Shown here piece after piece: positions 27,850 through 35,910 of a DNA stretch of 64,000 nucleotides. The translations under genes and the position numbers were made by a program. The stretch is from Segatella copri (GTDB lineage: Bacteria > Bacteroidota > Bacteroidia > Bacteroidales > Bacteroidaceae). Every line of letters begins with the position of its first letter. Within the stretch, counting starts at the first letter, position 1. The DNA is taken from contig NZ_JAPDUW010000001.1 in the NCBI RefSeq assembly GCF_026015295.1, forward strand, positions 1,860,001 through 1,924,000. The letters are read 5' to 3'. Below the pieces are notes generated by a model. The model saw nothing but the letters and a program-made list of their open reading frames with translations. It was not told the DNA's origin and searched no databases.

Positions 27850-28884
27850 ATGGAATTTACCGCTCAACAAATAGCCCAGTTCGTTCAGGGCCGTGTGGAA
27901 GGTGATGAGAACGCAACAGTCAACACCTTCGCAAAAATCGAAGAAGGTAAGGAAGGTGCTATCTCGTTCCTTTCTAACCCTAAATACACTCATTATGTTT
28001 ACGAAACCAAGTCAAGCATCGTACTCATTGATGAGAACGTAGAATTGGAACACCCTGTCAGCACAACCCTCATCCGTGTGAAGAATGCATACGAGTGTGT
28101 GGCTAAGCTCCTGCAGATGTACGAATCCATGAAGCCTAAGAAGACCGGCATCGATCCGCTGGCTTTCGTATCTCCAAAGGCTAAGGTGGCTGAAGGTGTA
28201 TATGTAGGTGCTTTCGCATATATCAGCGATGGTGCAGAGGTAGGCGAAGGTAGCCAGATTTATCCTCATGCCTACATCGGAGAGGGTGTGAAGATTGGCA
28301 AGAATGCACTCATCTATCCGAACGTTACCGTATATCACGGCTGTAAATTAGGCAATAACGTTACGCTTCATGCAGGTTGTGTAATCGGTGCCGACGGATT
28401 CGGATTCGCTCCAGGTCCTGAAGGTTACGACAAGATTCCTCAGATTGGTATCGTTACCATCGAAGACGATGTAGAGATTGGTGCCAACACTTGTGTAGAC
28501 CGTTCTACAATGGGTTCTACTTATGTTCGCAAGGGCGTAAAGCTCGATAACCTCGTACAGATTGCCCACAATACCGACATCGGCGCCAATACCGTGATGT
28601 CTTCTCAGGTAGGTGTAGCAGGCAGTACGAAGGTAGGCGAATGGTGTATGTTTGGCGGACAGGTGGGTATTGCCGGTCACATCACTATCGGCGATAAGGT
28701 GTTCCTCGGTGCCCAGAGCGGTGTTCCAGGCAGCCTCAAGAGCGGCCAGCAGCTCATCGGAACTCCTCCTATGGAGCAGCGCGCTTACTTCAAGTCACAG
28801 GCTATCTTCCGTCGTTTGCCTGACATGTACAAGGAACTCAACGACCTGAAGAAGCAGATTGAAGAATTAAAGAAAAACAATTAA
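27850..28884 (+). CDS. lpxD: UDP-3-O-acylglucosamine N-acyltransferase
   Basis: Third step of lipid A synthesis, transferring a hydroxyacyl chain from ACP. 344 aa. An N-terminal uridine-binding domain (about 1-100) is followed by a left-handed beta-helix of hexapeptide repeats (about 105-310), and it ends in a helical tail. The active-site His lies in the [18 protein letters not shown] region, with a further conserved His in QIAHNTDIG. First in lpxD-lpxC/fabZ-lpxA. Confidence 0.95.
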   Translation: MEFTAQQIAQFVQGRVEGDENATVNTFAKIEEGKEGAISFLSNPKYTHYVYETKSSIVLIDENVELEHPVSTTLIRVKNAYECVAKLLQMYESMKPKKTGIDPLAFVSPKAKVAEGVYVGAFAYISDGAEVGEGSQIYPHAYIGEGVKIGKNALIYPNVTVYHGCKLGNNVTLHAGCVIGADGFGFAPGPEGYDKIPQIGIVTIEDDVEIGANTCVDRSTMGSTYVRKGVKLDNLVQIAHNTDIGANTVMSSQVGVAGSTKVGEWCMFGGQVGIAGHITIGDKVFLGAQSGVPGSLKSGQQLIGTPPMEQRAYFKSQAIFRRLPDMYKELNDLKKQIEELKKNN

Positions 28885-28893
28885 AAATAATAA

Positions 28894-28980
28894 GGCACGG
28901 ATGACACGGATGACGCGGAGGCTAACGCCACTAAGGAATCCGAAGAAAACGCAGAGAAAAAAATCCGTGTAATCCGTGCC
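28894..28980 (+). repeat. Inverted repeat with tandem-repeat arms, lpxD-lpxC gap
   Basis: The left arm 28894-28911 and right arm 28963-28980 are complementary at 17 of 18 positions. The left arm is itself built from 9-bp repeats around CACGGATGA. It fills nearly the whole intergenic gap and would form a long hairpin in the lpx mRNA. Confidence 0.85.
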
Positions 28981-28998
28981 TAAAAAATGAATATAATT

Positions 28999-30381
28999 AT
29001 GTCAAAACAGAAGACACTGAAAGGTAGTTTCTCTCTTTGCGGAAAGGGTTTGCATACAGGCTTGAGCCTCACCGTAACTTTCAATCCTGCACCAGAGAAC
29101 ACCGGTTATAAAATACAGCGCATCGACCTCGAAGGCGAGCCTGTTATCCAGGCTGTAGCTGAGAACGTTGTTGAAACACAGCGCGGTACCGTACTCGGTA
29201 AGGGCGATATCCGCGTTTCTACCATCGAGCATGGTATGTCAGCACTCTATGCCCTCGGCATCGACAACTGTCTCATCCAGGTAAACGGTCCTGAGTTCCC
29301 TATCCTCGACGGTTCTGCTGCTCCGTATGTAGAGAAGATCCAGAGCATAGGCATCCAGGAGCAGAATGCTGAAAAAGACTACTACATCATCCGTCATAAG
29401 ATTGAGGTGAAAGATGATAACGGGTCTGTCATCACCATCCTTCCTGACGAGGACTTCAGCATCACAGCCATGTGTTCTTTCGAGAGCAAATTCATCAACA
29501 GCCAGTTTGCTACCCTCGAAAAGATGGAGACATACGCAGAGGAGATTGCATCAGCCCGTACCTTCGTTTTCGTACGCGACATCATGCCTCTGCTCCAGGC
29601 TAACCTCATTAAGGGTGGTGACCTGGACAATGCCATCGTTATCTACGAGCGCCAGGTAGAACAGGCTCAGCTCGACCAGCTCGCCGACCATCTCAAGGTG
29701 CCTCACATGGATGCCAACAAATTGGGTTACATCCAGCACCGTCCATTGCAGTGGGAGAACGAATGTACACGTCATAAACTGCTCGATATCATCGGCGATA
29801 TGGCACTCATCGGCAAGCCTATCAAGGGCCGCATCATCGCTACGCGTCCAGGCCATACCGTAAACAACAAGTTCGCCCGCCTCATGCGCAAGGAGATTCG
29901 CAAGCACGAGATTCAGGCTCCTATCTACAATCCTAACGAGGAGCCAATCATGGATAATATCCGCATCCGTCAGCTCCTGCCTCACCGCTACCCTATGCAG
30001 CTGGTCGATAAGGTCATTGCTATGGGTCCTAACAGCATCGTAGGCGTAAAGAATGTAACCAGCAACGAGCCTTTCTTCACCGGTCACTTCCCTGAAGAGC
30101 CAGTGATGCCAGGCGTTCTCCAGGTAGAGGCGATGGCACAGTGTGGCGGTCTGCTCGTATTGAACCAGCTGGAAGAGCCTGAGCGCTGGAGTACTTACTT
30201 CATGAAGCTCGATGATGTGAAGTTCCGCAAGAAGGTGGTTCCAGGCGATACCCTCCTCTTCCGTGTAGAACTCCTCGCACCTGTACGTCATGGCATCAGC
30301 TCTATGAAGGGCTACATGTTCGTAGGCGACCAGGTGGTAGCAGAGGCTACTTTCACAGCACAGATTGTTAAGAACAAGTAA
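28999..30381 (+). CDS. lpxC: Bifunctional LpxC / FabZ fusion
   Basis: N-terminal UDP-3-O-acyl-N-acetylglucosamine deacetylase (about 1-290) fused to a C-terminal 3-hydroxyacyl-ACP dehydratase (about 315-460). LpxC zinc ligands are visible in STIEHGMSAL and HKLLDIIGD; the FabZ catalytic residues are in LPHRYPMQLVDK and PGVLQVEAMAQ. The fusion is common in Bacteroidota and places lipid A commitment and acyl-chain dehydration in one protein. I prefer the ATG at 28999 (MSKQKTLKG) over an ATG four codons upstream at 28987. Confidence 0.95.
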   Translation: MSKQKTLKGSFSLCGKGLHTGLSLTVTFNPAPENTGYKIQRIDLEGEPVIQAVAENVVETQRGTVLGKGDIRVSTIEHGMSALYALGIDNCLIQVNGPEFPILDGSAAPYVEKIQSIGIQEQNAEKDYYIIRHKIEVKDDNGSVITILPDEDFSITAMCSFESKFINSQFATLEKMETYAEEIASARTFVFVRDIMPLLQANLIKGGDLDNAIVIYERQVEQAQLDQLADHLKVPHMDANKLGYIQHRPLQWENECTRHKLLDIIGDMALIGKPIKGRIIATRPGHTVNNKFARLMRKEIRKHEIQAPIYNPNEEPIMDNIRIRQLLPHRYPMQLVDKVIAMGPNSIVGVKNVTSNEPFFTGHFPEEPVMPGVLQVEAMAQCGGLLVLNQLEEPERWSTYFMKLDDVKFRKKVVPGDTLLFRVELLAPVRHGISSMKGYMFVGDQVVAEATFTAQIVKNK

Positions 30382-30396
30382 TAATAAAATAGAAAT

Positions 30397-31167
30397 ATGA
30401 ATCAGATTAGTCCATTAGCGTTTGTTCATCCAGAGGCAAAACTCGGTGACAACAACATTATCGGTCCTTTCTGCTATATCGACAAGGACACCGTTTTGGG
30501 CGATAACAACGTATTGCAGAACAGCGTTACCATTCACGTGGGCGCTCGCATCGGCAACAATAATGAATTTTTCCCAGGCGCCAGCATCTCTACCAAGCCT
30601 CAGGACTTGAAGTTCAAGGGCGAGCAGACAACCTGCGAGGTTGGCGATAACAACAGCATCCGTGAGAACGTTACTATCTCTCGTGGTACAGCCTCTAAGG
30701 GCAAGACCGTAGTAGGCAGCAACAACCTCCTGATGGAGACCGTTCACGTGGCTCACGACTGCGTGCTCGGCAGCGGCTTGATTATCGGCAACTCTACCAA
30801 GTTTGCCGGTGAGGTGGTAGTAGATGACAACGCCATCGTCAGCGCCAACGTTCTCGTTCACCAGTTCTGCCATATCGCAGGTTACGTGATGATCCAGGGC
30901 GGTTGCCGTTTCTCGCAGGATATTCCTCCATACATCATTGCCGGCAAGGAGCCAACCCGCTACTGCAGCATCAACCTCATCGGTCTGCGCCGTCGCGGTT
31001 TCAGCAATGAGACCATCCAGAACATCCACGAGGCTTACCGCCTGCTCTACAGCAAGGGTATATTGAAGGAAGGTATCGAGGAAATCAAGAAGAATCTTGA
31101 GGTTACCAAGGAGATTCAGTACATTATCGACTTCGTAGAGAGTTCTCAGCGAGGCATTATCCGATAA
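30397..31167 (+). CDS. lpxA: UDP-N-acetylglucosamine O-acyltransferase
   Basis: First step of lipid A synthesis. 256 aa. A left-handed beta-helix occupies about 1-185, with the catalytic His in VHVAHDCVLG and the conserved IGLRRRGFS segment after the helix. A helical C-terminal domain follows. 15 bp after lpxC/fabZ; followed by an octamer repeat and a strong terminator. Confidence 0.95.
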   Translation: MNQISPLAFVHPEAKLGDNNIIGPFCYIDKDTVLGDNNVLQNSVTIHVGARIGNNNEFFPGASISTKPQDLKFKGEQTTCEVGDNNSIRENVTISRGTASKGKTVVGSNNLLMETVHVAHDCVLGSGLIIGNSTKFAGEVVVDDNAIVSANVLVHQFCHIAGYVMIQGGCRFSQDIPPYIIAGKEPTRYCSINLIGLRRRGFSNETIQNIHEAYRLLYSKGILKEGIEEIKKNLEVTKEIQYIIDFVESSQRGIIR

Positions 31168-31202
31168 AAGTAAAAGGGTAAAAAAGTAAAAAGGTAAAAA
31201 GA
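31168..31202 (+). repeat. GGTAAAAA-type repeat after lpxA
   Basis: Units of 7-8 bp of the type GTAAAAAG/GGTAAAAA begin at the lpxA stop codon. The same repeat, same orientation relative to the gene, follows the TonB receptor stop (58602-58660) and the phosphatase stop (61506-61535). Confidence 0.8.
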
Positions 31203-31245
31203 GCATCCTTGCATAGGTTTATGAAACGAGCAAGGATGCTTTTTT
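31203..31245 (+). terminator. Intrinsic terminator after lpxA
   Basis: The 10-bp stem GCATCCTTGC/GCAAGGATGC is followed by TTTTTT. It lies 21 bp before the miaA ATG, so miaA needs read-through or an unseen promoter. Confidence 0.92.
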
Positions 31246-31266
31246 CTTGAATATAAAGAATGATAT

Positions 31267-32166
31267 ATGAAAACATTGATTGTGGTTTTAGGTCCTACCG
31301 GTGTAGGTAAAACGGAGCTTTGCCTTTCACTGGCAGAGCATCTCGCTATACCTATCATCAATGCCGACTCCCGCCAGATCTTCGCCGAACTCCCTATCGG
31401 AACCGCAGCCCCTACTGCCGAACAGCAGCAGCGGGTAAAGCATTATTTCGTAGGAAATCACCACATCGAAGACTATTACAGCGCTGCCCAATACGAGGCT
31501 GATGTGATGAATCTCCTGCAGGAAGACATCTTCAAGAATCACGATGTGGCGCTGCTTACAGGCGGCAGCATGATGTATATCGATGCTGTATGCAAAGGAA
31601 TCGACGACATCCCTACTGTTCGTGACGACATACGCACTTGGATGAAACAGCGTCTGGAAGAGGAAGGGCTGGAGGCACTGGTAGAAGAACTCCACAAGAT
31701 GGATCCGGAGCACTGGGCGATAGTAGACAGGAAGAATCCACGCCGCGTGGTTCATGCCCTGGAAATCTGCCATCAGACTGGCAAGACTTATACTTCTTTC
31801 CGCACAGCCGAAAAGAAGCAGCGCCCTTTCCGCATCATCAAGATAGGTCTGAACCGCGACAGAACTGAACTCTACGACCGCATCAACCAGCGTGTACTGA
31901 TGATGATGGACGAAGGTCTGGAGGCAGAAGCACGCAGCGTATACCCACAGAAGGGACTCACCTCGTTGAGAACCGTAGGCTACAAAGAAATGTTCTCCTA
32001 CTTTGACGGCGAAATAGACCGCGATGAAGCTATCAGACAAATCCAGTCGCACAGCCGTGAATACATGCGCAAGCAGCTTACCTGGTTTAAGCGGGATACC
32101 ACTATCCAATGGTTCCATCCAGAACAGCAAGAAGAAATCATCCGATTTATTGATGAAGAGATATAG
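31267..32166 (+). CDS. miaA: tRNA dimethylallyltransferase
   Basis: Adds a dimethylallyl group to A37 of tRNAs that read codons starting with U. 299 aa. P-loop LGPTGVGKT at 7-15, NADSRQIF near 36, the conserved [10 protein letters not shown] near 99 and LRTVGYKEM near 237. It sits directly behind the lpxA terminator. Confidence 0.95.
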   Translation: MKTLIVVLGPTGVGKTELCLSLAEHLAIPIINADSRQIFAELPIGTAAPTAEQQQRVKHYFVGNHHIEDYYSAAQYEADVMNLLQEDIFKNHDVALLTGGSMMYIDAVCKGIDDIPTVRDDIRTWMKQRLEEEGLEALVEELHKMDPEHWAIVDRKNPRRVVHALEICHQTGKTYTSFRTAEKKQRPFRIIKIGLNRDRTELYDRINQRVLMMMDEGLEAEARSVYPQKGLTSLRTVGYKEMFSYFDGEIDRDEAIRQIQSHSREYMRKQLTWFKRDTTIQWFHPEQQEEIIRFIDEEI

Positions 32167-32387
32167 ACATAATCGCCCGATAGCATATTCATTTTTGTTG
32201 TTAGAAATATAGTTGAGATTCCATAATATTACATGGAATTCTCTGGAATCAGATTTGAATTCTGGTGCTTTATAGCCCATGAACTTTTCAAAATGCTCGT
32301 GTTCTTTGATGATTTTCTTCATACCTTATAAAATCAGCGTCTTGTTTGATGCAGAATTCTAAATAATTGGAGGTAAAAATGAAATAA

Positions 32388-32453
32388 GCTTCATGTGCTA
32401 TCGAAACAGGCTTCATGTGCGATTGAAACAGGCTTCATTCGCCATTGAAGCCT
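32388..32453. repeat. Three 22-bp tandem units with dyad arms
   Basis: Units at 32388-32409, 32410-32431 and 32432-32453. The core is GCTTCATGTGC...TGAAAC, and the last unit has perfect GGCTTCA/TGAAGCC arms. The first two units pair fully only as minus-strand RNA, with a G-U pair where the plus strand has C-A. Half-units flank both ends. Confidence 0.85.
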
Positions 32454-32619
32454 ATTTCATTTGGAACAGAAGAAAGCCAACTCAGTAGTCTATGTTATTT
32501 CTGTCAATATTTATAACCAAATTTTGCATACTGGTAAACTTGGAATCTAGCAACGAAAATAGGGAGTTTTGGGCATCTCGAATTCTCTATTTTTTGTTTC
32601 TAATTAAGCGAATACCCTA

Positions 32620-32723
32620 TAGTTGTACAACTATAAAGTTGTAGTCGTACGACTATATAGGCTATAGTCGTACAACTGTAGAGTTATAGTTGTACAACTA
32701 TAGGGGTTATAGTCGTACAACTA
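32620..32723. repeat. Five-unit palindrome array, 22-23 bp period
   Basis: The 14-bp palindrome TAGTYGTACRACTA starts at 32620, 32642, 32665, 32687 and 32710. Units 1 and 4 are TAGTTGTACAACTA; unit 2 changes both arms together (TAGTCGTACGACTA); units 3 and 5 change one arm, which as minus-strand RNA leaves a G-U pair. The 8-9 bp between palindromes are less conserved. Confidence 0.92.
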
Positions 32724-32869
32724 TAGAATTCCTATTTTAGCGCTATTAACCAACAAATCCATAATTCCTTGATTATTAACATATTACCATTTTCTTCCAT
32801 ATTTTCAATATTCACAAAGAAATAAGAATCGTTTGAAAATACGAGAATCTCAACAAGGGAAATGTATAA

Positions 32870-32922
32870 AAAATAAAACGACCCGCACATTTGAGCATCG
32901 TTGAGAGGCTTGGCGGGTACTG
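32870..32922 (-). ncRNA. Candidate ~50-nt small RNA with terminator
   Basis: It starts about 7 nt after the -7 box of the promoter at 32929-32960. The transcript folds ACCCGC (32913-32918) with GCGGGT (32881-32886) and then runs into TTTTATTTTTT, a plausible intrinsic terminator. No protein frame or downstream gene on this strand. Confidence 0.45.
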
Positions 32923-32928
32923 GTTCTG

Positions 32929-32960
32929 CAAAGGTACGAAGATTCTTCGAAACCAGCAAA
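32929..32960 (-). promoter_or_regulatory. Orphan consensus promoter with palindromic spacer
   Basis: The minus strand has TTTG (32957-32960), exactly 20 bp, and TACCTTTG (32929-32936). The spacer contains CGAAGATTCTTCG, a 13-bp palindrome that could be an operator. There is no minus-strand gene before miaA, which is on the other strand. Confidence 0.75.
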
Positions 32961-33007
32961 TTTTTGGGGAGAAATTTTAATTTCGCATGCAAAAAAGTAT
33001 AAAGCAT

Positions 33008-33125
33008 TTACAAATTAAGCAACTCCGCCCCCATGCGGTAATTCTTTGGCGATAATCCGGTATGCTTCTTGAAGAAGGTGCCGAAGGATGAGGCATTCGG
33101 CACAGTCCATTCGTTGAGACTTTGG
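33008..33125 (-). pseudogene. C-terminal remnant of an AraC-family regulator
   Basis: One frame ending at the stop 33008-33010 encodes ASSFGTFFKKHTGLSPKNYR. This is the second helix-turn-helix and the FKKxxGxSPxxYR signature at the end of AraC/XylS regulators. An in-frame stop lies at about 33126-33128 and nothing upstream continues the family, so only about 35 residues survive. Confidence 0.8.
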
Positions 33126-33171
33126 TATCACTGAAAGATGAAGAAGGAGAAGAATAAAAGTATTATATGAG

Positions 33172-33206
33172 TATTTTATAAGGGTTTTTAAGACCCTTAT
33201 AAAATA
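33172..33206 (-). terminator. Hairpin after the HAD hydrolase gene
   Basis: The perfect 14-bp stem TATTTTATAAGGGT/ACCCTTATAAAATA with a 7-nt loop begins 6 bp past the stop codon of the minus-strand HAD gene. It is AT-rich without a clean T run. Confidence 0.7.
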
Positions 33207-33211
33207 TCGAG

Positions 33212-33910
33212 TTATAAGATATCGAGAAGTTCCTCGAATCTTGAAATACGACGGAGCTTGGGATGTTCAAATTCCTCTGTCTTTTCATGCGCCCATGTGG
33301 TATGAAAAGGGATATGGACAGCCGAAGCTCCGATTTTTAATGCCGGAGCAATATCACTCTTGAAACTGTTACCCACCATCACCAGCTCGTCGGGAGTTAC
33401 ATCCAGTTCCCTGCAGAGACGATGATAAGCCTTGGGCGTCTTGTCGCTCACGATAGTCACCACATCAAAATACCGCTGCAGACCCGAACGCCATAATTTA
33501 TTCTCCTGATCCATCAACTCACCCTTGGTGAAGACTGCAAGCTTATATTTCTTCATCTCACGGAAACAAGCCAAGGTTTTCTCTACCCCTTCCAAAGGCT
33601 TGGCATCAAGATGCAGGAGACTCTTACCCAAGTCCACAATTTGGGCGATGACATTCGCCTCCACCTTACCATGACTCACCTTCACCGCATTCTCTACCAG
33701 GGATATGGTGAAAGCCTTGCAACCATAACCCAAATCAGCCATATTTTTACTCTCCGTCTCGAAGAGAGCAGCAGAAATATCCTTTTCCTTTCCATATTCC
33801 GCAAGCAGCTCGCAATACTCATGCTCCACGTCCTCGAAATAGTTTTGTAATGCCCAGAGCGTATCATCGGCATCGAAGGCTATCGCCTTGATATTCTTCA
33901 GCTTTTCCAT
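33212..33910 (-). CDS. HAD-superfamily hydrolase
   Basis: The ATG at 33910 (MEKLKNIKAIAFD) gives 232 aa; in-frame starts further up overlap the -7 box. Motif I is FDADDTLW near 11-18, motif II lies in LAVFTKG, the motif III Lys in SDKTPKAYH, and motif IV in VGNSFKSDIAPA. The helical cap after motif I makes it class I (HAD-IA, YjjG/phosphoglycolate-phosphatase-like). Probably a small-molecule phosphatase, substrate unknown. Confidence 0.88.
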   Translation of the reverse strand: MEKLKNIKAIAFDADDTLWALQNYFEDVEHEYCELLAEYGKEKDISAALFETESKNMADLGYGCKAFTISLVENAVKVSHGKVEANVIAQIVDLGKSLLHLDAKPLEGVEKTLACFREMKKYKLAVFTKGELMDQENKLWRSGLQRYFDVVTIVSDKTPKAYHRLCRELDVTPDELVMVGNSFKSDIAPALKIGASAVHIPFHTTWAHEKTEEFEHPKLRRISRFEELLDIL

Positions 33911-33930
33911 ACTTTTCATTTTTTTAGTTG

Positions 33931-33938
33931 CAAAGTTA
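33931..33938 (-). promoter_or_regulatory. HAD gene promoter -7 element
   Basis: The minus strand reads TAACTTTG followed by CA, 20 bp before the chosen ATG. Confidence 0.65.
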
Positions 33939-33979
33939 ATGTTTTTATCCGAAAAGGAAAACAAATTATTCTGCTTTCT

Positions 33980-34010
33980 TTTGCATATACCAATATTTTC
34001 CGTAACTTTG
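33980..34010 (+). promoter_or_regulatory. Promoter divergent from the HAD gene
   Basis: TTTG (33980-33983), 19 bp, TAACTTTG (34003-34010). It points into a gap with only a 26-codon frame. Confidence 0.6.
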
Positions 34011-34035
34011 CCAAAAATTCAAATAAAGCAACAAT

Positions 34036-34116
34036 ATGAAATACCCTGTAAACTACTCTTTTAGATATATAATAAAAATCGTTGGAGTATTTAGGATATG
34101 TCTTCAGAGAATATAG
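34036..34116 (+). CDS. Possible 26-aa peptide, unknown
   Basis: ATG 26 bp after the -7 box at 34003-34010. It encodes a basic, hydrophobic 26-residue peptide starting MKYPVNYSF and then stops at TAG. It could be a leader peptide or the 5' stub of a lost gene. The rest of the gap to 34341 shows no family I recognise. Confidence 0.25.
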   Translation: MKYPVNYSFRYIIKIVGVFRICLQRI

Positions 34117-34341
34117 GTTCGTCAGTCGCATATCAACTGATGTGCACATGTCACTCAGCTTATATGCGGCTTTCTTGCATGGATACTCTTTCTTATAAGA
34201 TATAAAGATGATACCACCAAGGAACAGAGAAGAAAACATCCTCGCCATCTTGCAGGCGGCGACAAGGATTATAGACAAAGAAACGAGGCATGAAATACAA
34301 CTCCAATCCCGAATGATGATTCTCTTCTATTGAATATGTCA

Positions 34342-35052
34342 TTACTTCTCATCTTTTTTATAATCTTCAAACGACATTTCCTTGACGAGTTTTCCATCCA
34401 AATCATAAACAGACACTACAGAATACCTACCAAACCTAGTATCAGAATAATGACGACAAGACTGGCAGATTGGTAATCCATCTTCAGATGTAAAGCCTAC
34501 GCAGCCACGATTTGATGGTAACAATATCGCCTTTCCCGCATCCTTATCTACTATAAAAGTATAAATTGTATTCATCTTGTCTGTTGTTCCATTTACAACT
34601 ACCACATCAGGATTTAGAGGGACAAGCATGGCTTCACTTGCCACAAAAACTGAATCTAGCCCTATCGTTACACCATGTTTTTTATCAGGATTATACCATA
34701 ACAAATCTGCCATAGGATGCGCCGTAACTATTTCTTGAATATCATTCTGCTTCTTATAATACTTCCAAAAGCTAACTACGTCACCGCCACAAATGCCATC
34801 TCCCCCATCAACGCTTCTCAACAAGATTGCATCAACATCCTCATCTGTTACAACAGTATTATTTGGCAAATGAAAATGTTTGATGATTTGTGCTATCATC
34901 GCTTGCGAATACTTTCCATCTTCATCATTTTCAAATTTCAAAATGGCATGACCTTGAGCAGGAGCAACTTGTTTTGCCCCCTTTTCTCCACAGCTGATAG
35001 AAAGAAAGCACAGCTGTAGCAGTACAACTATCCAATATTTACACTCTTTCAT
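34342..35052 (-). CDS. Lipoprotein of unknown function, accessory module gene 5
   Basis: 236 aa with a signal sequence and lipobox LSISC (Cys21), so probably membrane-anchored outside the cytoplasm. The mature part is acidic/mixed and contains a CGG at about 90 and a CxxC (ICQSC) near 202. I do not recognise a domain. Its start overlaps the end of the FtsZ-like gene by 14 bp, so the two are translationally coupled. Low GC, like the rest of the module. Confidence 0.75.
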   Translation of the reverse strand: MKECKYWIVVLLQLCFLSISCGEKGAKQVAPAQGHAILKFENDEDGKYSQAMIAQIIKHFHLPNNTVVTDEDVDAILLRSVDGGDGICGGDVVSFWKYYKKQNDIQEIVTAHPMADLLWYNPDKKHGVTIGLDSVFVASEAMLVPLNPDVVVVNGTTDKMNTIYTFIVDKDAGKAILLPSNRGCVGFTSEDGLPICQSCRHYSDTRFGRYSVVSVYDLDGKLVKEMSFEDYKKDEK

Positions 35053-35350
35053 TTTCTAACTTACAAGAGTTTAAATGATACAAAAGAACTTCCTTTATAT
35101 CATCGGCAACATTATTAGCCAACCTTTCAAAGACCTTTGGCCCAGAACCATTAGGCAAGCTATCTATTTCATTGACTTCTATAAGATTATAATGAGGAAT
35201 TTCGGGATGGCTATAGTCATAGCGATATCCTCCAAATGTCAGAAACTCTGCATTCGGAATACCAATATCCTTCATACGATTGATTACATTAGTGCCAGCC
35301 CCACCGACACCGATGCACAATATCTTTATATTTTCTGTATCATTTCCCAT
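35039..35350 (-). CDS. FtsZ N-terminal-like small protein, accessory module gene 4
   Basis: 103 aa. IKILCIGVGGAGTNVINRM at 8-26 matches the first GTP-binding strand/loop of FtsZ (IKVIGVGGGGGNAVNRM). The segment around SLPNGSGPKVFERLANNVADDIKEVL lines up with the FtsZ region GLGAG..P..A..AAEES.DDIR. The protein stops before the tubulin signature GGGTGTG, so it has only the first ~100 residues of the fold and is unlikely to be a normal GTPase by itself. It has its own ATG and -7 box and overlaps the lipoprotein gene, so it does not look like random debris. Confidence 0.65.
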   Translation of the reverse strand: MGNDTENIKILCIGVGGAGTNVINRMKDIGIPNAEFLTFGGYRYDYSHPEIPHYNLIEVNEIDSLPNGSGPKVFERLANNVADDIKEVLLYHLNSCKLENERV

Positions 35351-35378
35351 ATTATAGTTGCATTATTAATATCGATTG

Positions 35379-35386
35379 CAAAATTA
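35379..35386 (-). promoter_or_regulatory. Promoter -7 element for the FtsZ-like gene
   Basis: The minus strand reads TAATTTTG followed by CA, 29 bp before the ATG at 35350. No clear -33 partner. Confidence 0.55.
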
Positions 35387-35411
35387 AACAAAAAATCGAT
35401 AAGTTGTATCA

Positions 35412-35443
35412 GCAAGCCTTGTTTTTTCATTCGCAAGGCTTGC
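35412..35443 (-). terminator. Hairpin between DUF805 and FtsZ-like genes
   Basis: The 10-bp stem GCAAGCCTTG/CAAGGCTTGC with a 12-nt loop lies 16 bp past the DUF805 stop. No T run follows on the minus strand. It may separate the first three genes from the last two. Confidence 0.55.
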
Positions 35444-35458
35444 GAACGACTTTATCCC

Positions 35459-35899
35459 TTATTCCTCTTCTTCATCTTCATATACACTGTCTCCTATCAA
35501 TATGATGAACAACAGGAAAAATGAGACTGCCGAAAATAATAATGCAATTAAGAGTACTACAGCAAAAGAAGAAAAAGGATCGATCTTTGTCATTAAATTG
35601 ACAGCAAAAAGGAATGGGGCTACCGCATAAAACAATTTCTTTAGACATTGCTTAGTACTTAATCCCGCATCATGAAATCTACGTATCATAGAAGAAAGGT
35701 TAGCAGGAATAGAGGCTATAGTAATTCCTAAAAACACTCCAGACAGTACATCAAACTTTTCGGAATTCCAAGTCCCCAATGCTATAAAAGTAATAGGGAC
35801 CTGAACCAGCCAGAACCACCAATACTCACTCTTTGAAGCTCTTCCCTTAAAATCAAAAGACTTCATGTAACACATTTTAATTGAATTGAAAAATGTCAT
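35459..35899 (-). CDS. DUF805 membrane protein, accessory module gene 3
   Basis: 146 aa with the DUF805 hallmarks FKGRASKSEYWWFWL near 18-32 and IRRFHDAGLS near 73. Four hydrophobic segments; acidic C-terminus (DEEEE). DUF805 proteins are small inner-membrane proteins of unknown function seen in many bacteria and phages. Confidence 0.85.
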   Translation of the reverse strand: MTFFNSIKMCYMKSFDFKGRASKSEYWWFWLVQVPITFIALGTWNSEKFDVLSGVFLGITIASIPANLSSMIRRFHDAGLSTKQCLKKLFYAVAPFLFAVNLMTKIDPFSSFAVVLLIALLFSAVSFFLLFIILIGDSVYEDEEEE

Positions 35900-35910
35900 A
35901 ACCGTATATT

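Larger units (their letters stand above)
32167..33007. other. Non-coding stretch with repeats and an orphan promoter
   Basis: No convincing gene. It holds a 22-bp tandem repeat (32388-32453), a palindromic array (32620-32723), and a consensus minus-strand promoter with a nearby terminator (32870-32960). Minus-strand frames are short, unlike any family I know, and cross these elements. The sequence is AT-rich and looks like eroded accessory DNA. Confidence 0.7.

Noticed and set aside
32200..32322. Minus-strand frame starting MKKIIKEHEHFEKF
   Set aside because: Its first ~60 codons look protein-like, but it then runs antisense through miaA and I could not tie it to a family; a decayed fragment is possible but unsupported.
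32620..32723. Possible CRISPR array
   Set aside because: Repeats are 14 bp palindromes with 8-9 bp between them; spacers are far too short and partly conserved, and no cas gene is in the window.
32732..33007. 91-codon minus-strand frame
   Set aside because: It runs through the orphan promoter, hairpin and T-rich tail and matches no family.
33916..34278. 120-codon minus-strand frame upstream of the HAD gene
   Set aside because: It spans both divergent promoters and has random-looking composition; no recognisable motif.
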